Shown here: one piece after another, positions 11,601 through 22,000 of the stretch
Position numbering within the stretch: the stretch's first letter is position 1
Layout of the letters: every line of letters starts with the position of its first letter
Assembly: GCF_016097555.1 (NCBI RefSeq)
Contig: NC_054708.1
Span: 26,000,205 to 26,064,204, forward strand
Source: Gigantopelta aegis
Lineage: Eukaryota; Mollusca; Gastropoda; Neomphalida; Peltospiridae
Reading direction: 5' to 3'
Length of the DNA stretch: 64,000 bases
Program-made: the position numbers and the translations under genes
The notes under the pieces: model-generated
The model's database searches: none
Told to the model about the DNA's origin: nothing
Seen by the model: only the letters and a program-made list of their open reading frames with translations

Positions 11601-12885
11601 TATGTGTATGGATGGCTGTATGGATAAATTAATGGATGCATGGATGGATGCATAGATGGATGTGTGGATGGATGTGTGGGTTTTGGGTGGGTGGATGGAT
11701 GGATGGATGGGTTAATGGCTGGCTGGCTGGATGGATGGCTGGATGGGTTAATGCACGGATGGATGGATGTATGAATTAATAGATGCATGGATGGATGGAT
11801 GGGTTAAAGCATGGATGGATGGGTTAATGCACTGATGGATGCATACATACATGCATGAATTAATAGATGCATGGATGGATGTGTGGGTGAATGGGTTAAT
11901 GCATGAATGGGTGGGTTAATGCATGGCAGGATGGATGGATGGATGGATGGATGGATGGATGGATGGATTAATGCATGGATGTGGATGGTTGGATGCATGG
12001 ATAGATGTGTAGATGGATGGATGGGTTAATGCATGGATGGATGGATGAATGGATGGATGGATGAATGGATGGATATGTGGATGGATGGATATGTGGATGG
12101 ATGGATATGTGGATGTGTGGATGTATGGATGGGTTAATGCATGGATGGATGGATGGATGTGTGGATGGATGAGAGGATAGATGGATGGATGTGTGCATAG
12201 ATGGATGTATGGATGTGTGGATGGATGGATGGATGACTGGATGGATGGATGGATGGATGGATGCATGGATGGATGTGTGGATGTATGGATGGGTTAATGC
12301 ATGGATGAATGGATGGATGTGTGGATGGATGGTTGGGTTAATGCATGGATGGATGAATGTGTTGATGGAAGATGGATGTTTGGATGTGTGGATGTATGGA
12401 TGAGTTAATGCATTGATGGATGGATGGGTGGATGGGTGCAGGGATGGATGGAGGTAATGAAACCATTAGTTATAGGATTAACTCAGTGGAAGAATGACCC
12501 TACAAATTAAATGTGGCTGTTTAACATGTAACACATTCATATTCTGTCATTTCAATTAACTGTATAAAATGCATGTTTATTTATTTTATTTTTTAAATAA
12601 TAATAATAAATAAATAAATCTCCTGTTGACTGCTAATGCCCAACGTGTAACTACTATACTGACTGTATTTGTAATCGTGCTTAATCATTTCAATGAATAT
12701 ACCTTTTTCTTTTCCCAGTCTTTGAGGCACAGTTTTACACACAGTGCGGCGAAAAGTATTCCAAGAATCAGACCCAGAAAAAAGGCTCCTGCGATCCAGT
12801 TGGGATCCGGGGTAAAGCTAGACTGATAAACATCAATCGTTACCGGCAAACAGACATCATTCATGCTATACGAACACGACGCCAT
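8486..12885 (-). CDS. EVC: EVC, ciliary membrane protein, first three coding exons (partial gene)
   Basis: This is the 5' part of a gene read leftward, assembled from exons 12885-12703, 10521-10441 and 8637-8486 (138 codons plus 2 nt). It encodes a short ectodomain of about 29 residues, one transmembrane helix (about residues 30-50), a basic juxtamembrane segment and the start of a cytoplasmic region. In vertebrates EVC is a single-pass protein that forms a complex with EVC2 at the base of the primary cilium and promotes Hedgehog signalling downstream of Smoothened. The assignment rests on N-terminal topology and on its head-to-head position beside a well-supported EVC2 homologue; sequence similarity in these exons alone is weak. 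The next exon must supply one base to finish a codon after AG. I did not find it in bases 1-8485, so intron 3 is long, the exon is short, or it lies outside. Confidence 0.65.
8673..8789. mobile_element. Small MITE, GGGCCTAATTCAC ends
   Basis: Terminal inverted repeats GGGCCTAATTCAC and GTGAATTAGGCCC enclose about 117 bp that can fold on itself. A second, less complete copy lies at about 41680-41790 in EVC2 intron 13. It sits 35 bp upstream of EVC exon 3 in the transcript sense. Confidence 0.75.
8798..9272. mobile_element. Foldback element split by a nested hAT-like MITE
   Basis: The outer arms TGTTCCATCTAAGATCACCT (8798) and AAGGTGATCTTAG..TGGAACA (9230-9268) are complementary. Between them sits an insertion, 8829-9208, with its own ends TAGAGCTGGGTGGTAT and ATACCACCCAGTTCTA. 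TATATAAC and TGTATAAC flank it, a 7-of-8 match to an 8-bp target duplication, as hAT elements make. Confidence 0.7.
9459..9646. mobile_element. MITE with GGGCCCAATTTAACAAAA ends
   Basis: The left end GGGCCCAATTTAACAAAACA pairs with the right end TGTATTGTGAAATTGGCCCC. The interior is about 150 bp without coding capacity. It lies in EVC intron 2. Confidence 0.65.
9840..10300. repeat. Short dispersed duplications around CTCTCCTTAATCTAAGTTAA
   Basis: The phrase CTTAATCTAAGTTAAGAGAG is repeated in tandem at about 9946-10012 and recurs at about 10240-10290. A related phrase occurs near 15860. It is a low-copy dispersed repeat in EVC intron 2. Confidence 0.5.
10441..10521 (-). CDS. EVC: EVC coding exon 2
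   Basis: Acceptor CATATATTTCAG and donor AAA|GTAAGTGT on the minus strand; 27 codons, phase 0 on both sides. The peptide is [20 protein letters not shown] followed by GYDGTEK, a mildly acidic linker after the membrane helix. Both splice sites are near consensus. Confidence 0.75.
10640..12460. repeat. 1.8 kb TGGA-type satellite array with higher-order copies
   Basis: Dominated by GGAT/GGATGC variants of a tetranucleotide, on the minus strand CCAT. Landmark variants such as GTGTGGGTTTTGGGTGGGTG (10925 and 11675) recur exactly 750 bp apart with the same neighbours, so a block of about 0.75 kb has been duplicated. It lies in EVC intron 1, about 120 bp upstream of exon 2 in transcript sense. The long histidine/proline/serine ORFs on it are artefacts. 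Confidence 0.9.
12703..12885 (-). CDS. EVC: EVC coding exon 1, signal-anchor exon
   Basis: Starts at ATG 12885 and ends at donor AAG|GTATAT after 61 codons (phase 0). Residues 1-29 are a short polar ectodomain with two cysteines (Cys4, Cys12). Residues about 30-50 form one hydrophobic helix ([20 protein letters not shown]), followed by Lys51, Lys55 and the basic run EKKK, which fits an N-out/C-in topology. This is the first ATG in frame. Its exact identity depends on the gene pair context. Confidence 0.8.
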
Positions 12886-13094
12886 TCTGAATGAATGTTA
12901 TCGTGTTTAGTATCAAGACAAATATAGGGTGATATATTTCGTATGTCTCCGTATCGTTTGATTAAAAGTATTCAAACTTATCAATGACTAGTTATTCATT
13001 TTTATATTAAAAATAAAAATCCACATATTTTTTTTAGCGTCTAAATTGGCTAAAAACACAACGACTTTCTAACACTTTCTGTAAAACTCGTGCG

Positions 13095-13106
13095 AGCCGC
13101 CATTTT
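13095..13106. promoter_or_regulatory. YY1-like motif
   Basis: AGCCGCCATTTT matches the core of the YY1 recognition sequence (GCCGCCATNTT), common close to transcription starts of broadly expressed animal genes. It is 210-220 bp upstream of the EVC ATG. One motif match is weak evidence. Confidence 0.35.
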
Positions 13107-13130
13107 CGTTGTTGTGGTAAATAACCACCC

Positions 13131-13146
13131 GTTGCTCAGTAGTAAC
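13131..13146. promoter_or_regulatory. RFX X-box-like palindrome
   Basis: GTTGCTCAGTAGTAAC has both half-sites of the X-box bound by RFX factors, the master regulators of ciliary genes (GTTGCY and RGTAAC). The two halves are separated by 4 bases rather than the usual 1-3, so it is an imperfect match. Its place between two genes of a ciliary complex is what makes it notable. Confidence 0.4.
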
Positions 13147-13920
13147 CGTTTTCAGATACCCAACTGATCTGCTAATTGGTGAATACAGATTGGGGTGGCT
13201 GGAAACTGACCGGATTCATATTTGTCACACTACTTTTCGATAGCGGTAAATATGTCATGCAGTTACCTGTAAGGTAGGAAATGTTGTTTTTTTATTTAAT
13301 AGACTCTTAATTATCCGTCGCGATTTTTTAAATGGATCGACTTTATATAAGGTCTTATAGCAATACCCGATAGTCACTAAATGTGCTGTGTTTTTATTTC
13401 TACCCGTAATAATGACTGACCACTCGAAATACACACAGTCTTTCACTGACCACTGACTTTTACTGTATCATTTGCCAATGTTGAAACACCGTGTTACTTA
13501 AAATTAATTTTATTATTTTATCACTGGAACTATGTACAAGTGTCAAATGAATTGTATTGTAACACAAATGTTATACAAATGTTAAACCATTTAATATTAC
13601 ATAGTTTACTAAACTGTTAAACATTTTACTTCTTTGAAAGGAAAGAATGTATTATAACTATATTGATCAGAGGAAAACTCACTGCAGTCAAATATATGGA
13701 GAGGGGTTAGAGGCTTGAAACACATCTTTTTTTTCTCAATATATTGTTTTTGTTTTGGGGGGGGGGGGGGGAAGCATGACAAGACCCCCTCTGGAAATTT
13801 TGCTTGCTACAATCTGTAAAGCTTCCAGCACAGGTTGTTTTGTTACTGAATGGGTGCAATGTCACAAAAACCAATATAATAGCAGCTAGATGGCCTAATC
13901 ATGCATGGACTAAATGTTTG

Positions 13921-14494
13921 CAGGGATTCTAGAATTCTTTTAAAATTCACTAGCCAAGAGATCAGTGATTTAAAAAGATTACTAGCCACGATTAAAAATT
14001 CTTTAATACTTTACTTTAAGTTGATACAATTTTACTAAATAATAGTAATAACCAGATATGTCAGGGGTGTGTGCAGGAAATTTTGCAAGGGGGGGTGGGT
14101 GGGTGGTCGAGGTGTCTGTCTAGGGCTATTCTGAGGTGTTTTATGCTGGCTAGCCGAGCTGCTTTCTGACCACATTTTTTTGGAAAGAAATTACATTAAA
14201 AATTGGGATATGATTTTTTTTTTCGCCTTGAGCAGGGGGGGGGGGGTTGACCCCCAACCCCCTTCCCCTGCACACGCACCTGTATGTCACCTAAAGAGGG
14301 AGATAGAGCTTAAAACACTAACATTTGGGGATTAGGGTAGGGGCAGGATATTCATATTTACAAAATAGACTTAACTGCAACATCTGACCAAAACAAATCA
14401 CTAGCCGTTGGACATGGCAATAGTATTTATTTACTAGCCCAATACTGAATATCACTAGCCATGGGAGTGGGGCTACCATAATCTAGAAGCCCTG
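13921..14494. mobile_element. Non-autonomous hAT-like element
   Basis: The ends CAGGGATTCTAGAATT and AATCTAGAAGCCCTG form inverted repeats. ATGTTTG on the left and ATGTTCG on the right look like a decayed target duplication. The interior repeats ACTAGCC phrases and carries poly-G tracts; no transposase. Confidence 0.6.
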
Positions 14495-14730
14495 ATGTTC
14501 GCTTAATTCAATGTAGACCTTTGGTGTTTAATAGCTAATTTTGTTACTTATTGAAGACTTTCATTGGTACATCAAATATATAATATCAATACATGTACCT
14601 TTATATCAGGGGTGTCAGAAGCGGTACGGCCGGTATACCATGGCTGTACCATTTTGTGGACCAGAAATGTTTTTTCTCTCTTCCTATGGTGCTGGCATAG
14701 TATAGATCTCATCATATACTAACAGTTTCT

Positions 14731-14873
14731 GGCATGAGTCCTTTTGTAGATGGTTTTTCTGACATGAGTCTCAAGAAAATCAATCTTTTGAGCGAGCTTT
14801 AGCGAGCTCCGTGGATTGATTTTCTTGAGATGAGTGTCAGAAAAACCATCTACAAAAGGATGAGTGCCAGAAA
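14731..14873. repeat. Long near-perfect hairpin
   Basis: Arms of nearly 50 bp (AGTCCTTTTGTAGATGGTTT to AAGAAAATCAATC, and the complement ending at about 14873) flank a loop that includes the palindrome GCGAGCTTTAGCGAGC. The two arms differ at only a few positions. A related loop motif occurs in the hairpins at 37095 and 60842. Confidence 0.8.
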
Positions 14874-15589
14874 TATTTTCTAGCACAACCTGTCTCATAA
14901 ATTTAATTATTAATTTAGTCTAACTATACTGTAAATCTCTTCATTTTATTTTTGTAACGTGACGTCACCTCTAAGCTGACACCCATGTTATGTCACGAGT
15001 GTGAAAGCATACAGTGGTGTCGAGAAGACCTACTCATATTATGTGACGTCATATACTACTTTGTTTAAAAAATGATGTAATCAACCGGTAGCAACTGCCG
15101 TGTACATCCTAATATTAACCAATGAAAAGGGCGGATTAGCGTCTACACACATGTGGTAGACGGTTTTTCTACCACCCCTGTCTAGCACCTTTCTACGACG
15201 TCATTGTGCTAGAAATTGCTTTTATGACTATACCAACTTTTAATTGCTTCCGATGTTCCTGTATACATGTGTTATAGTCATTTTAAGGAATCAACTTGTA
15301 TTTTAAAACACTTTGATCCAATATTTTGGAACAGTTGTAATTAAGGATGTGGAGTTTAGCACACACATAACTGCTGAAATAAAAATTGAAAGTGTTTAGA
15401 AAATAATGAGACATTTAGCCCAATAACAAGGTTTAAATGCACACAAGATGCACTTATATGTACTATTTTGCTGAATAACACAAGGTGCTTAACTCGTAGT
15501 ATAAGACATCATCTGTGGACTCAATATGTAAAACAGGTTATGGAATGGATGTTAGAAACTGATTTTTGTGTATTTTAACGAAATTGAAG

Positions 15590-15780
15590 TTTTGTTTGTA
15601 ATTATCAGAGGTACGTGAGTTTTTAAAAATATGAAAATGTAATCCATGCTATTAGAAACACCAGGATGACCAGATTCACTTCAGATGTATGGAAATGGAT
15701 AATCTTAACATTAAAATCTAAGTAACGTCTTATTTGGCTTATCAAAAATGGCTCTAATAGTGAAAAATACATTTCAACTT
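15590..15780. mobile_element. Fragment of the TTAA-type MITE family
   Basis: The segment with AACACCAGGATGACCAGATT and TATGGAAATGGATAATCTTA matches the interior of the elements at 19902-20250 and 62715-63078. Neither terminus is preserved. Confidence 0.6.
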
Positions 15781-16497
15781 ATTTTCGTGCTTATATCCAA
15801 TTAATATTCAAGCATGAAATACAGAGTAGTGTTTAAGAAACTGAGGTCTGTCACTTTAAATGGCTCCACATAATTTAATTTAGGGGAACAACAATTAAGC
15901 ATTCCACTTAAATTGTTCACACACAGATCAGGTACATACTTGTGAAACTAGCATTGGTGGATTTAAAGCAATTCAGTTTGAACAAAATTATGCATATAAA
16001 TTATTACAGAAAGAACCACCTACTACAAATGAACTAAATAGACTGAGTATGTTGCTTTTGAATAGCTAACTCAGTCTGTTTAGTTAAGTTGTCATGTGTT
16101 GTTCTCAATAAACACATAGCTGGTTACTCACAAGAATTTGGAATCCTTCTTGTAGTTGTAGGTGGTAGGTTGGGTTTTTGTTTTTGTTTTTAGGGTGGGT
16201 TTTCTTTTGGGGGATGGGGGGTGTGTAAAGTTGTTTTTGAAGCACAAGTTACAAAAATTCATGTAACATGTTTGTGCAAGATCACTTGTTAAATTAGTCA
16301 TAACAAATGTATCAAACAACCTAAGTTATATTTTTGATGTTTGTGTTTTTCAATAACTGGACTAGGATTAATAAATTTTGTTGCCAAATGGAACAGAAAA
16401 ACATTGAAATTATAATGTACATCCCTTGTACCTCTGTCGTGTTAAATGTATATTCCACAGTAGCAGCTGAATGTATTTAATGCATTCCTAAGAATTG

Positions 16498-16885
16498 ACC
16501 GGCCTCGGTGGCATCGTGGCAGGCCATCGGTCTACAGGCTGGTAGGTACTGGGTTCGGATCCCAGTCAAGGCATGGGATTTTTAATCCAGATACTGACTC
16601 CAAACCCTGAGTGAGTGCTCTGCAAGGCTCAGTGGGTTGGTGTAAACCATTTGCACCGACCAGTGATCCATAACTGGTTCAACAAAGGCCATGGTTTGTG
16701 CTATCCTGCCTCTGGGAAGCGCAAATGAAAGATCCCTTGCTGTTAATCGGAAGAGTAGCCCATGTAGTGGCGACAGCGGGTTTCCTCTCAAAATCTGTGT
16801 GGTCCTTATCCATATGTCTGACGCCATATAACCGTAAAAAAAAATGTGTTGAGTGCGTCGTTAAATAAAACATTTCTTTCTTTCC
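16498..16885 (+). mobile_element. SINE, family C head with family A tail
   Basis: The head CCGGCCTCGGTGGCATCGTG and the B-box-like GGTTCGGATCCC belong to family C. The 3' part from GTGTGGTCCTTATCCATATG to GTGTTGAGTGCGTCGTTAAA belongs to family A. It is a composite, showing that tails have been exchanged between SINE families. Confidence 0.8.
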
Positions 16886-17102
16886 TAAGATTTTTTTTTT
16901 TTTAGGCTGTATAATAGTGATGGCATAATTCACACTTGTAAACATTGTAATTGGATATTTTATCTTATTGTTGAGGATTTACTGGCCAAAACATTCAGAT
17001 TTCGGCTGAGTGGATTTTATAGTTTAGTGACTATGTCTTTTGATTTTAATCAAATTTTCAAGGAAATGCTCTACATATGTGAAATTGGTTAAACAGAAAT
17101 TA

Positions 17103-18680
17103 TGGGGTGGGACGTAGGCCAGTGGTAAAGCTCTCGCCTGATGCGCGATTAGCAGGGTTGAAAATTAGCATTTATTGGCTAAGGGCGACTAAGAATTTTA
17201 CAAAGGTAATCCGTTGGGCGACCATAAATTTTAGTGTCTGGCAAGTATGGTACTAGGTAAAAAAGAAACACACTAATACTGAATGTGACAAAACAACCCC
17301 CGTTTATGTTGGCGCGAAATACAGATATGGCAACAGAATAATTAGAACATGTTCTAATATTTTGACAGCGCCAACATAATGAATAAAGATAAAATTCATA
17401 TCAAAACATTAATTTATTAAGTTTTAAACACATACCGTCTCAAATAACATTTTACTGGGGGTAAAAGTGCAGTGTAAATTAAAACAAATATCCTTTACAA
17501 ATTACCATCAAACTGCAAAGGTTAACTCTTTTGTCGTGTGTGTGATACAAGTTTTAAAGCAATTGATGGAACATCCAAGGTAATCTGAATGACACAACCA
17601 TAATACATGGTCAGGGCCATATCTCTGCATAAAGCAGAGTCGAATGGGTATTTGGCAAAACAGTGAATGATTCCATGGATCTCTATCTAGAACAGCCACT
17701 CCCGAGGAAATCATTTGCTGGGAATTTCACCCCTCTTGTATCACCACAAAGTTTATTCCATCCCTCTTGCCACAAAGAGGACTGCCACTCGCAGACTAGT
17801 TTATTAAAGCACGCGCAGTTTTACATTTAGTCTGTTTCTACTGCATTATTTTTTTCCCCGTAATGAAAATGAGATTTAATATGTTTAATTTAATGGTACT
17901 TTGAAAAGAAACATGTTTATATATATATTGGATTTCTTTTTCTTTTTCTTTTTTTGTTTGTTTTGTTTTGAGTTGATATGGGTTTAAAACTTAACATGTT
18001 TTTATATCAATTTTTACTTTATTCATTATGATGTTAAACGTCAATTCATCGGGTTTTTGTAACATAAATGGTTATTATTCAACAAAAAAACATAATAATT
18101 TTCATTTTACCTGTGCAGTTAAATTACAATGTGATAATTGGAAGGCTAGTTGAATTTGAGAAGGGTCAGTAAGATTTTTCTTCCACTGGCCCTGCTGGCA
18201 ACCTTGGTTTTCATGTTAATTTTCAACCCTGGATCAGTTTAGGAGCAATCCCCATCAGTGGACCCATTGAGCTATTTCTCACTCCAGCCAGTGCACTACG
18301 ACTGGTATATCAATGGCTGTGGTATGTGCTATCCTGTCTGTGGTATAGTGCCACAGGGTTAGCTCTTTGTGATCAGAAAATGTTGCCAAGTCATCATTTT
18401 AAACTTCAAAAATTGCAAAACCCCAGTTATTTTCTAATAAAATAATATTTATTACATGAAATTTATTTGCTAAATTAAAATAAAATTTGTCAATTGTTTT
18501 TAAAATTGGCACATTTGGTGAGTGTATATGCACTGTGCATATAAATTATCCCTTGCTGCTAATGAAAAAATGTAGCGGGTGTCCTCTCTATGATTATGTC
18601 AGAATTACCAAATGTTTAACATCCAATAGCTGATGATTAATAAATCAATGTGCTCTAGTGGTGTCATTAAACAAAATAAC
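17103..18680 (+). mobile_element. SINE, family B, split by two later insertions
   Basis: SINE pieces lie at 17103-17152 (head GGGACGTAGGCCAGTGGTAA), 18232-18350 (B-box region to CCTGTCTGTGG) and about 18530-18680 (TTGCTGCTAATG to GTGGTGTCATTAAACAAAA). They are in order and in the same orientation. The gaps hold the element at 17153-18231 and a second, shorter insertion at about 18351-18530. Confidence 0.75.
17153..18231. mobile_element. 1.08 kb non-autonomous element inserted in a SINE
   Basis: The ends CAGGGTTGAAAATTAGCA and TGTTAATTTTCAACCCTG are inverted repeats. It interrupts the SINE at 17103 inside its A/B-box region. No transposase ORF was seen. The CAGGG...CCCTG ends suggest the hAT group. 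Confidence 0.7.
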
Positions 18681-18787
18681 CTTTAACTCAAATGATTTCT
18701 AGTGTAAGCCCTATTATCAATAGAACTTGACATAAATTGTTTCAATGAATAATTACTTGACTTTGAAAGGTTTTTACTTTGTTTCAG

Positions 18788-18860
18788 AAATGTATGCAGC
18801 TCCCAGCATCAGATTATAGCAAGTTAGGTTTAACCTGACCGAAGTAAATACAGCTCTGTG
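18788..18860 (+). other. EVC2: Probable EVC2 5' UTR, start of a spliced exon
   Basis: A convincing acceptor (TTTTTACTTTGTTTCAG) sits 73 bases upstream of the EVC2 ATG. An upstream non-coding exon is therefore likely, and the promoter is probably not here. The leader has two short upstream ORFs, starting at 18790 (9 codons) and 18794 (14 codons), both ending before the main ATG, which may damp translation. A candidate donor for the missing first exon lies near 13269, but I cannot prove the link. Confidence 0.5.
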
Positions 18861-19016
18861 ATGCAGAACAAAGATGTCTTGTGCTATGTCTGGAGTTATC
18901 TCCTCCTTATGGTAGTGCTCTTTCCTGGGGCTGATGGTCAAGTCATATTGGAGGACTTGTGTAGCTATGACAATCAGACAGTTCCGACAAGTGGAGGTTT
19001 TCCTTTACAAGGGCAG
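18861..19016 (+). CDS. EVC2: EVC2 exon 1: signal peptide
   Basis: ATG at 18861; the GTG three bases upstream is not needed. The 52 codons end at donor CAG|GTAAGT, phase 0. Residues 9-22 are hydrophobic (YVWSYLLLMVVLFP) and cleavage is likely after GADG (residue 26). The mature start QVILEDLCSYDNQT contains a cysteine and the first glycosylation sequon. Confidence 0.88.
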
Positions 19017-22000
19017 GTAAGTAGTGGCATACTGACAAATGGGGGAGACAAACAGGGGAGGGGGGTGTCATAGTATACTGAGATTTTCTGTACACGGTGA
19101 GGAGCGGGATGTAGCCCAGTGGTAAAGCACGCCGTTGGTCTGGGATCGATCCTCGTCGGTGGGCCCATTGGGCTATTTCTCATTCTAGCCAGTGCACCAC
19201 CACTGGCATATCAAAGACCGTGGTATGTACTACCCTGTCTGTGGGATGGTGCATATAAAAGAACCCTTGCTGCGAATCGAAAAGAGTAGCTCATGAAGTG
19301 GCGACAGCGAGTTTCCTCTCTCAGTATCTGTGTGGTCCTTAAACATATGTCTGATGCTATATAACTGTATATAAAATGTGTTGAGTGTGTCGTTAAATAA
19401 AACATGTCTTTCTCTCTGTACATGTTCTGCCGTATGTCACAGATCTAGCTCTGGGTAATCAGAAAATTTCACCAAATTATCTGGAGAAAAAAAACCGAAA
19501 GCAAAACCTATAGCTATTTTCCAACGAAATATCCATCATTACAGACATGTTTTTCACCAAATTCAGATAAAAATCAGCAACTATTATTAAAAATTTGCAA
19601 TTGGTGAATTTGGCGAGTGGTAGAGCTAACACTGTCATTTATATGCAAGAATGTGAGACAATCATTTTGTGTGTAAGTTGCTTGCACAAAGCTATTTTTA
19701 ACACATCATTTACATGGACATAAAGGGTAATACGAAAAGAAAATGGGTTACCTCAGAGGCCTGACTAAAATTACATCTGAAATGATTTATGTTCATAATG
19801 TATTGTCACTTACAATGGCAGCTCCCCAAACTTTCCTCCGAGTTTAAGGGAACAGAGTATCTAAACTAACAGCCAGCTTAAAATACTTATTCAGCCATTA
19901 AAGGGACATACCCTAGTTTTTAAACACTAAAGCATATTTTTTACTGAAATCATACTTTACTTAGATTTTATTGTTTAGATTATCCATTTCCGTACATTCA
20001 AAGTGTTTTTGGTCATCCTGGTGTTTTTAATATCACAAAATGCATTTGTCATATTTTTAAAAACGCACGTGTGTCTGAGAAGTAACAGTTATGGAGTCGA
20101 GTTATAGTCTATTTTTAGAGGGTATTTCACCATTTCAAAGTCACAGACTCATGTTTCACTCAGTTGTAACTTTTTCCAAAGGTGTTACAGTTTTGTTGAT
20201 TAACTAAACTCAGTGTTAATTTTCACCGGTTGAAACTAGGGTATGTCCCTTTAACAAATTTTCAGAGATGAGATATTCAAAAAAGAAAAAAGTTTGTTTT
20301 ATTTAACGACGTCACTAGAGCACATTGATTTTTTATCTTATCATCGGCTATTGGACGTCAAACATATGGTTATTCTGACACTATTTTCAGAGGAAACCCG
20401 CTGTTGCCACATAGGCTACTCTTTTTACGACAGGCAGCAAGGGATCTTTTATTTGCGCTTCCCACAGGCAGGATAGCACAAACCATGGCCTTTGTTGAAC
20501 CAGTTATGGATCACTGGTCGGTGCAAGTGGTTTACACCTACCCATTGAGCCTTGCGGAGCACTCACTCAGGGTTTGGAGTCGGTATCTGGATTAAAAATC
20601 CCATGCCTCGACTGGGATCCGAACTCAGTACCTACCAGCCTGTAGACCGATGGCCTGCCACGACACCACCGAGGCCGGTTGAGATATTCATGACAGTATT
20701 ATGAAAGGTACACTTCAGTTGCCAAACAAGGGCCCTTCCTCGTGTTCAGGAGCATGGACAATTGTAGTCATTCGCAAGTCAAATAGTTAGTGAGCGCTTG
20801 AATTCCTGAACACGCCACATATCACATTAGGGAGGTGTCATATCTATTATTATATGCACACTGGTTTTGAGGTGATGGGTATACTGTAGGTGCCTCCAGA
20901 GAGGTGATGAGATCGTTGAGGTAATATTGTTTTTAACATTATCACGTTTCTGTTTTCAGGTGATGTACCAGGTATCCCAGTCTGCCATCACATCATCTGG
21001 CCCCCCTCCCGTCCTGGGATCCCCCGACACTGTGGAGGGCAACGGTGTGCGTATTCGCATTACAGGTGTCAGCAATGACTCCGCCATCGTCGTTCCTGAT
21101 GTCATCATCACCAAAACACTCCAGGTGAGGCAACATGGCAGCAGCAGCAGCATTTGACTAAAAGTTAAACATGGGTTGAAATATTGCCATCCCAACCAGG
21201 TTTTTATTCATCAACATCTAGTGTTTCTACCAGAATGGCACTATGGAATGGAATGCAACCACGGTCAACAGGGGGTGTGGGGGGGCCTCTCTCAGAAAGA
21301 AAATGGGTTAAGTTTAGGGCTAGGGTTAAGAAAATCATACATTAATAATAAGAGTAATTAATTTTGTTAACTTTTAAAAACAAAATTGCCAAAAAATCTG
21401 GGTATGGCGCCATACCCATTTTACCCTCTGGCAGAAACACTGACATCAGTACTGGCTGGGAGATGTTTTTGCCTGCCCTCCCACTTGACCAGCAATTAAT
21501 TTGTCTTTATGCCTTATGAGCATATTTGGTCCAGCAGGTTTTGATTCGGTCCAATTGACCGGTACAAATTTGAGTAAATTTCGACTCCTGTTAAAGTTTG
21601 TTTTGTTTAACTACACCACTAGAATACATTTATTCATTTATCACACATAATTGGCTGTTGGATGTCAAACATTTGGTAATTTCTGACACATAGTCTCAGA
21701 GGAAACCTGCTATATCTTTCTGTTGTCAGCAAGTGATCTTTTATATGCAGTTTCCCACTGACAGGATAACACATACCATGGTCTTTGATATACCAGTTGT
21801 GTGGCAGTGGTTGGAACAGTAAAAAGTCCAATCTGGGCCCGTGCTTATAAAACCTTTAGAGTCCAGACTCAATCTCTAATGACATCACACGCATACAATT
21901 TGTATGGCGTTGTCATGACATTAGTGTCTCAGACTCTACTAGAGTCTCGAGTCTGGACTCTAAAAACTTTATAAGCACCAGGCCTGGCAGAGAATGGGTC

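Larger units (their letters stand above)
12886..18787. promoter_or_regulatory. Intergenic region between the divergent EVC and EVC2 genes
   Basis: About 5.9 kb separates the two translation starts. The EVC-proximal 400 bp are less repeat-laden and contain GCCGCCATTTT and the X-box-like palindrome. The remainder is mostly transposon sequence. EVC2 seems to have a splice acceptor just upstream of its ATG (see 18788), so its transcription start may lie much closer to EVC than the ATG suggests. Confidence 0.5.

Noticed and set aside
10634..12266. Long minus-strand ORFs rich in His, Pro, Ser and Ile, and a plus-strand Asp/Gly/Trp/Met ORF
   Set aside because: All translate the TGGA tetranucleotide array; low complexity and overlapping in several frames.
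16582..16827. Minus-strand ORFs resembling others at 20404 and 19211
   Set aside because: Similarity comes only from SINE copies being translated in the same frame.
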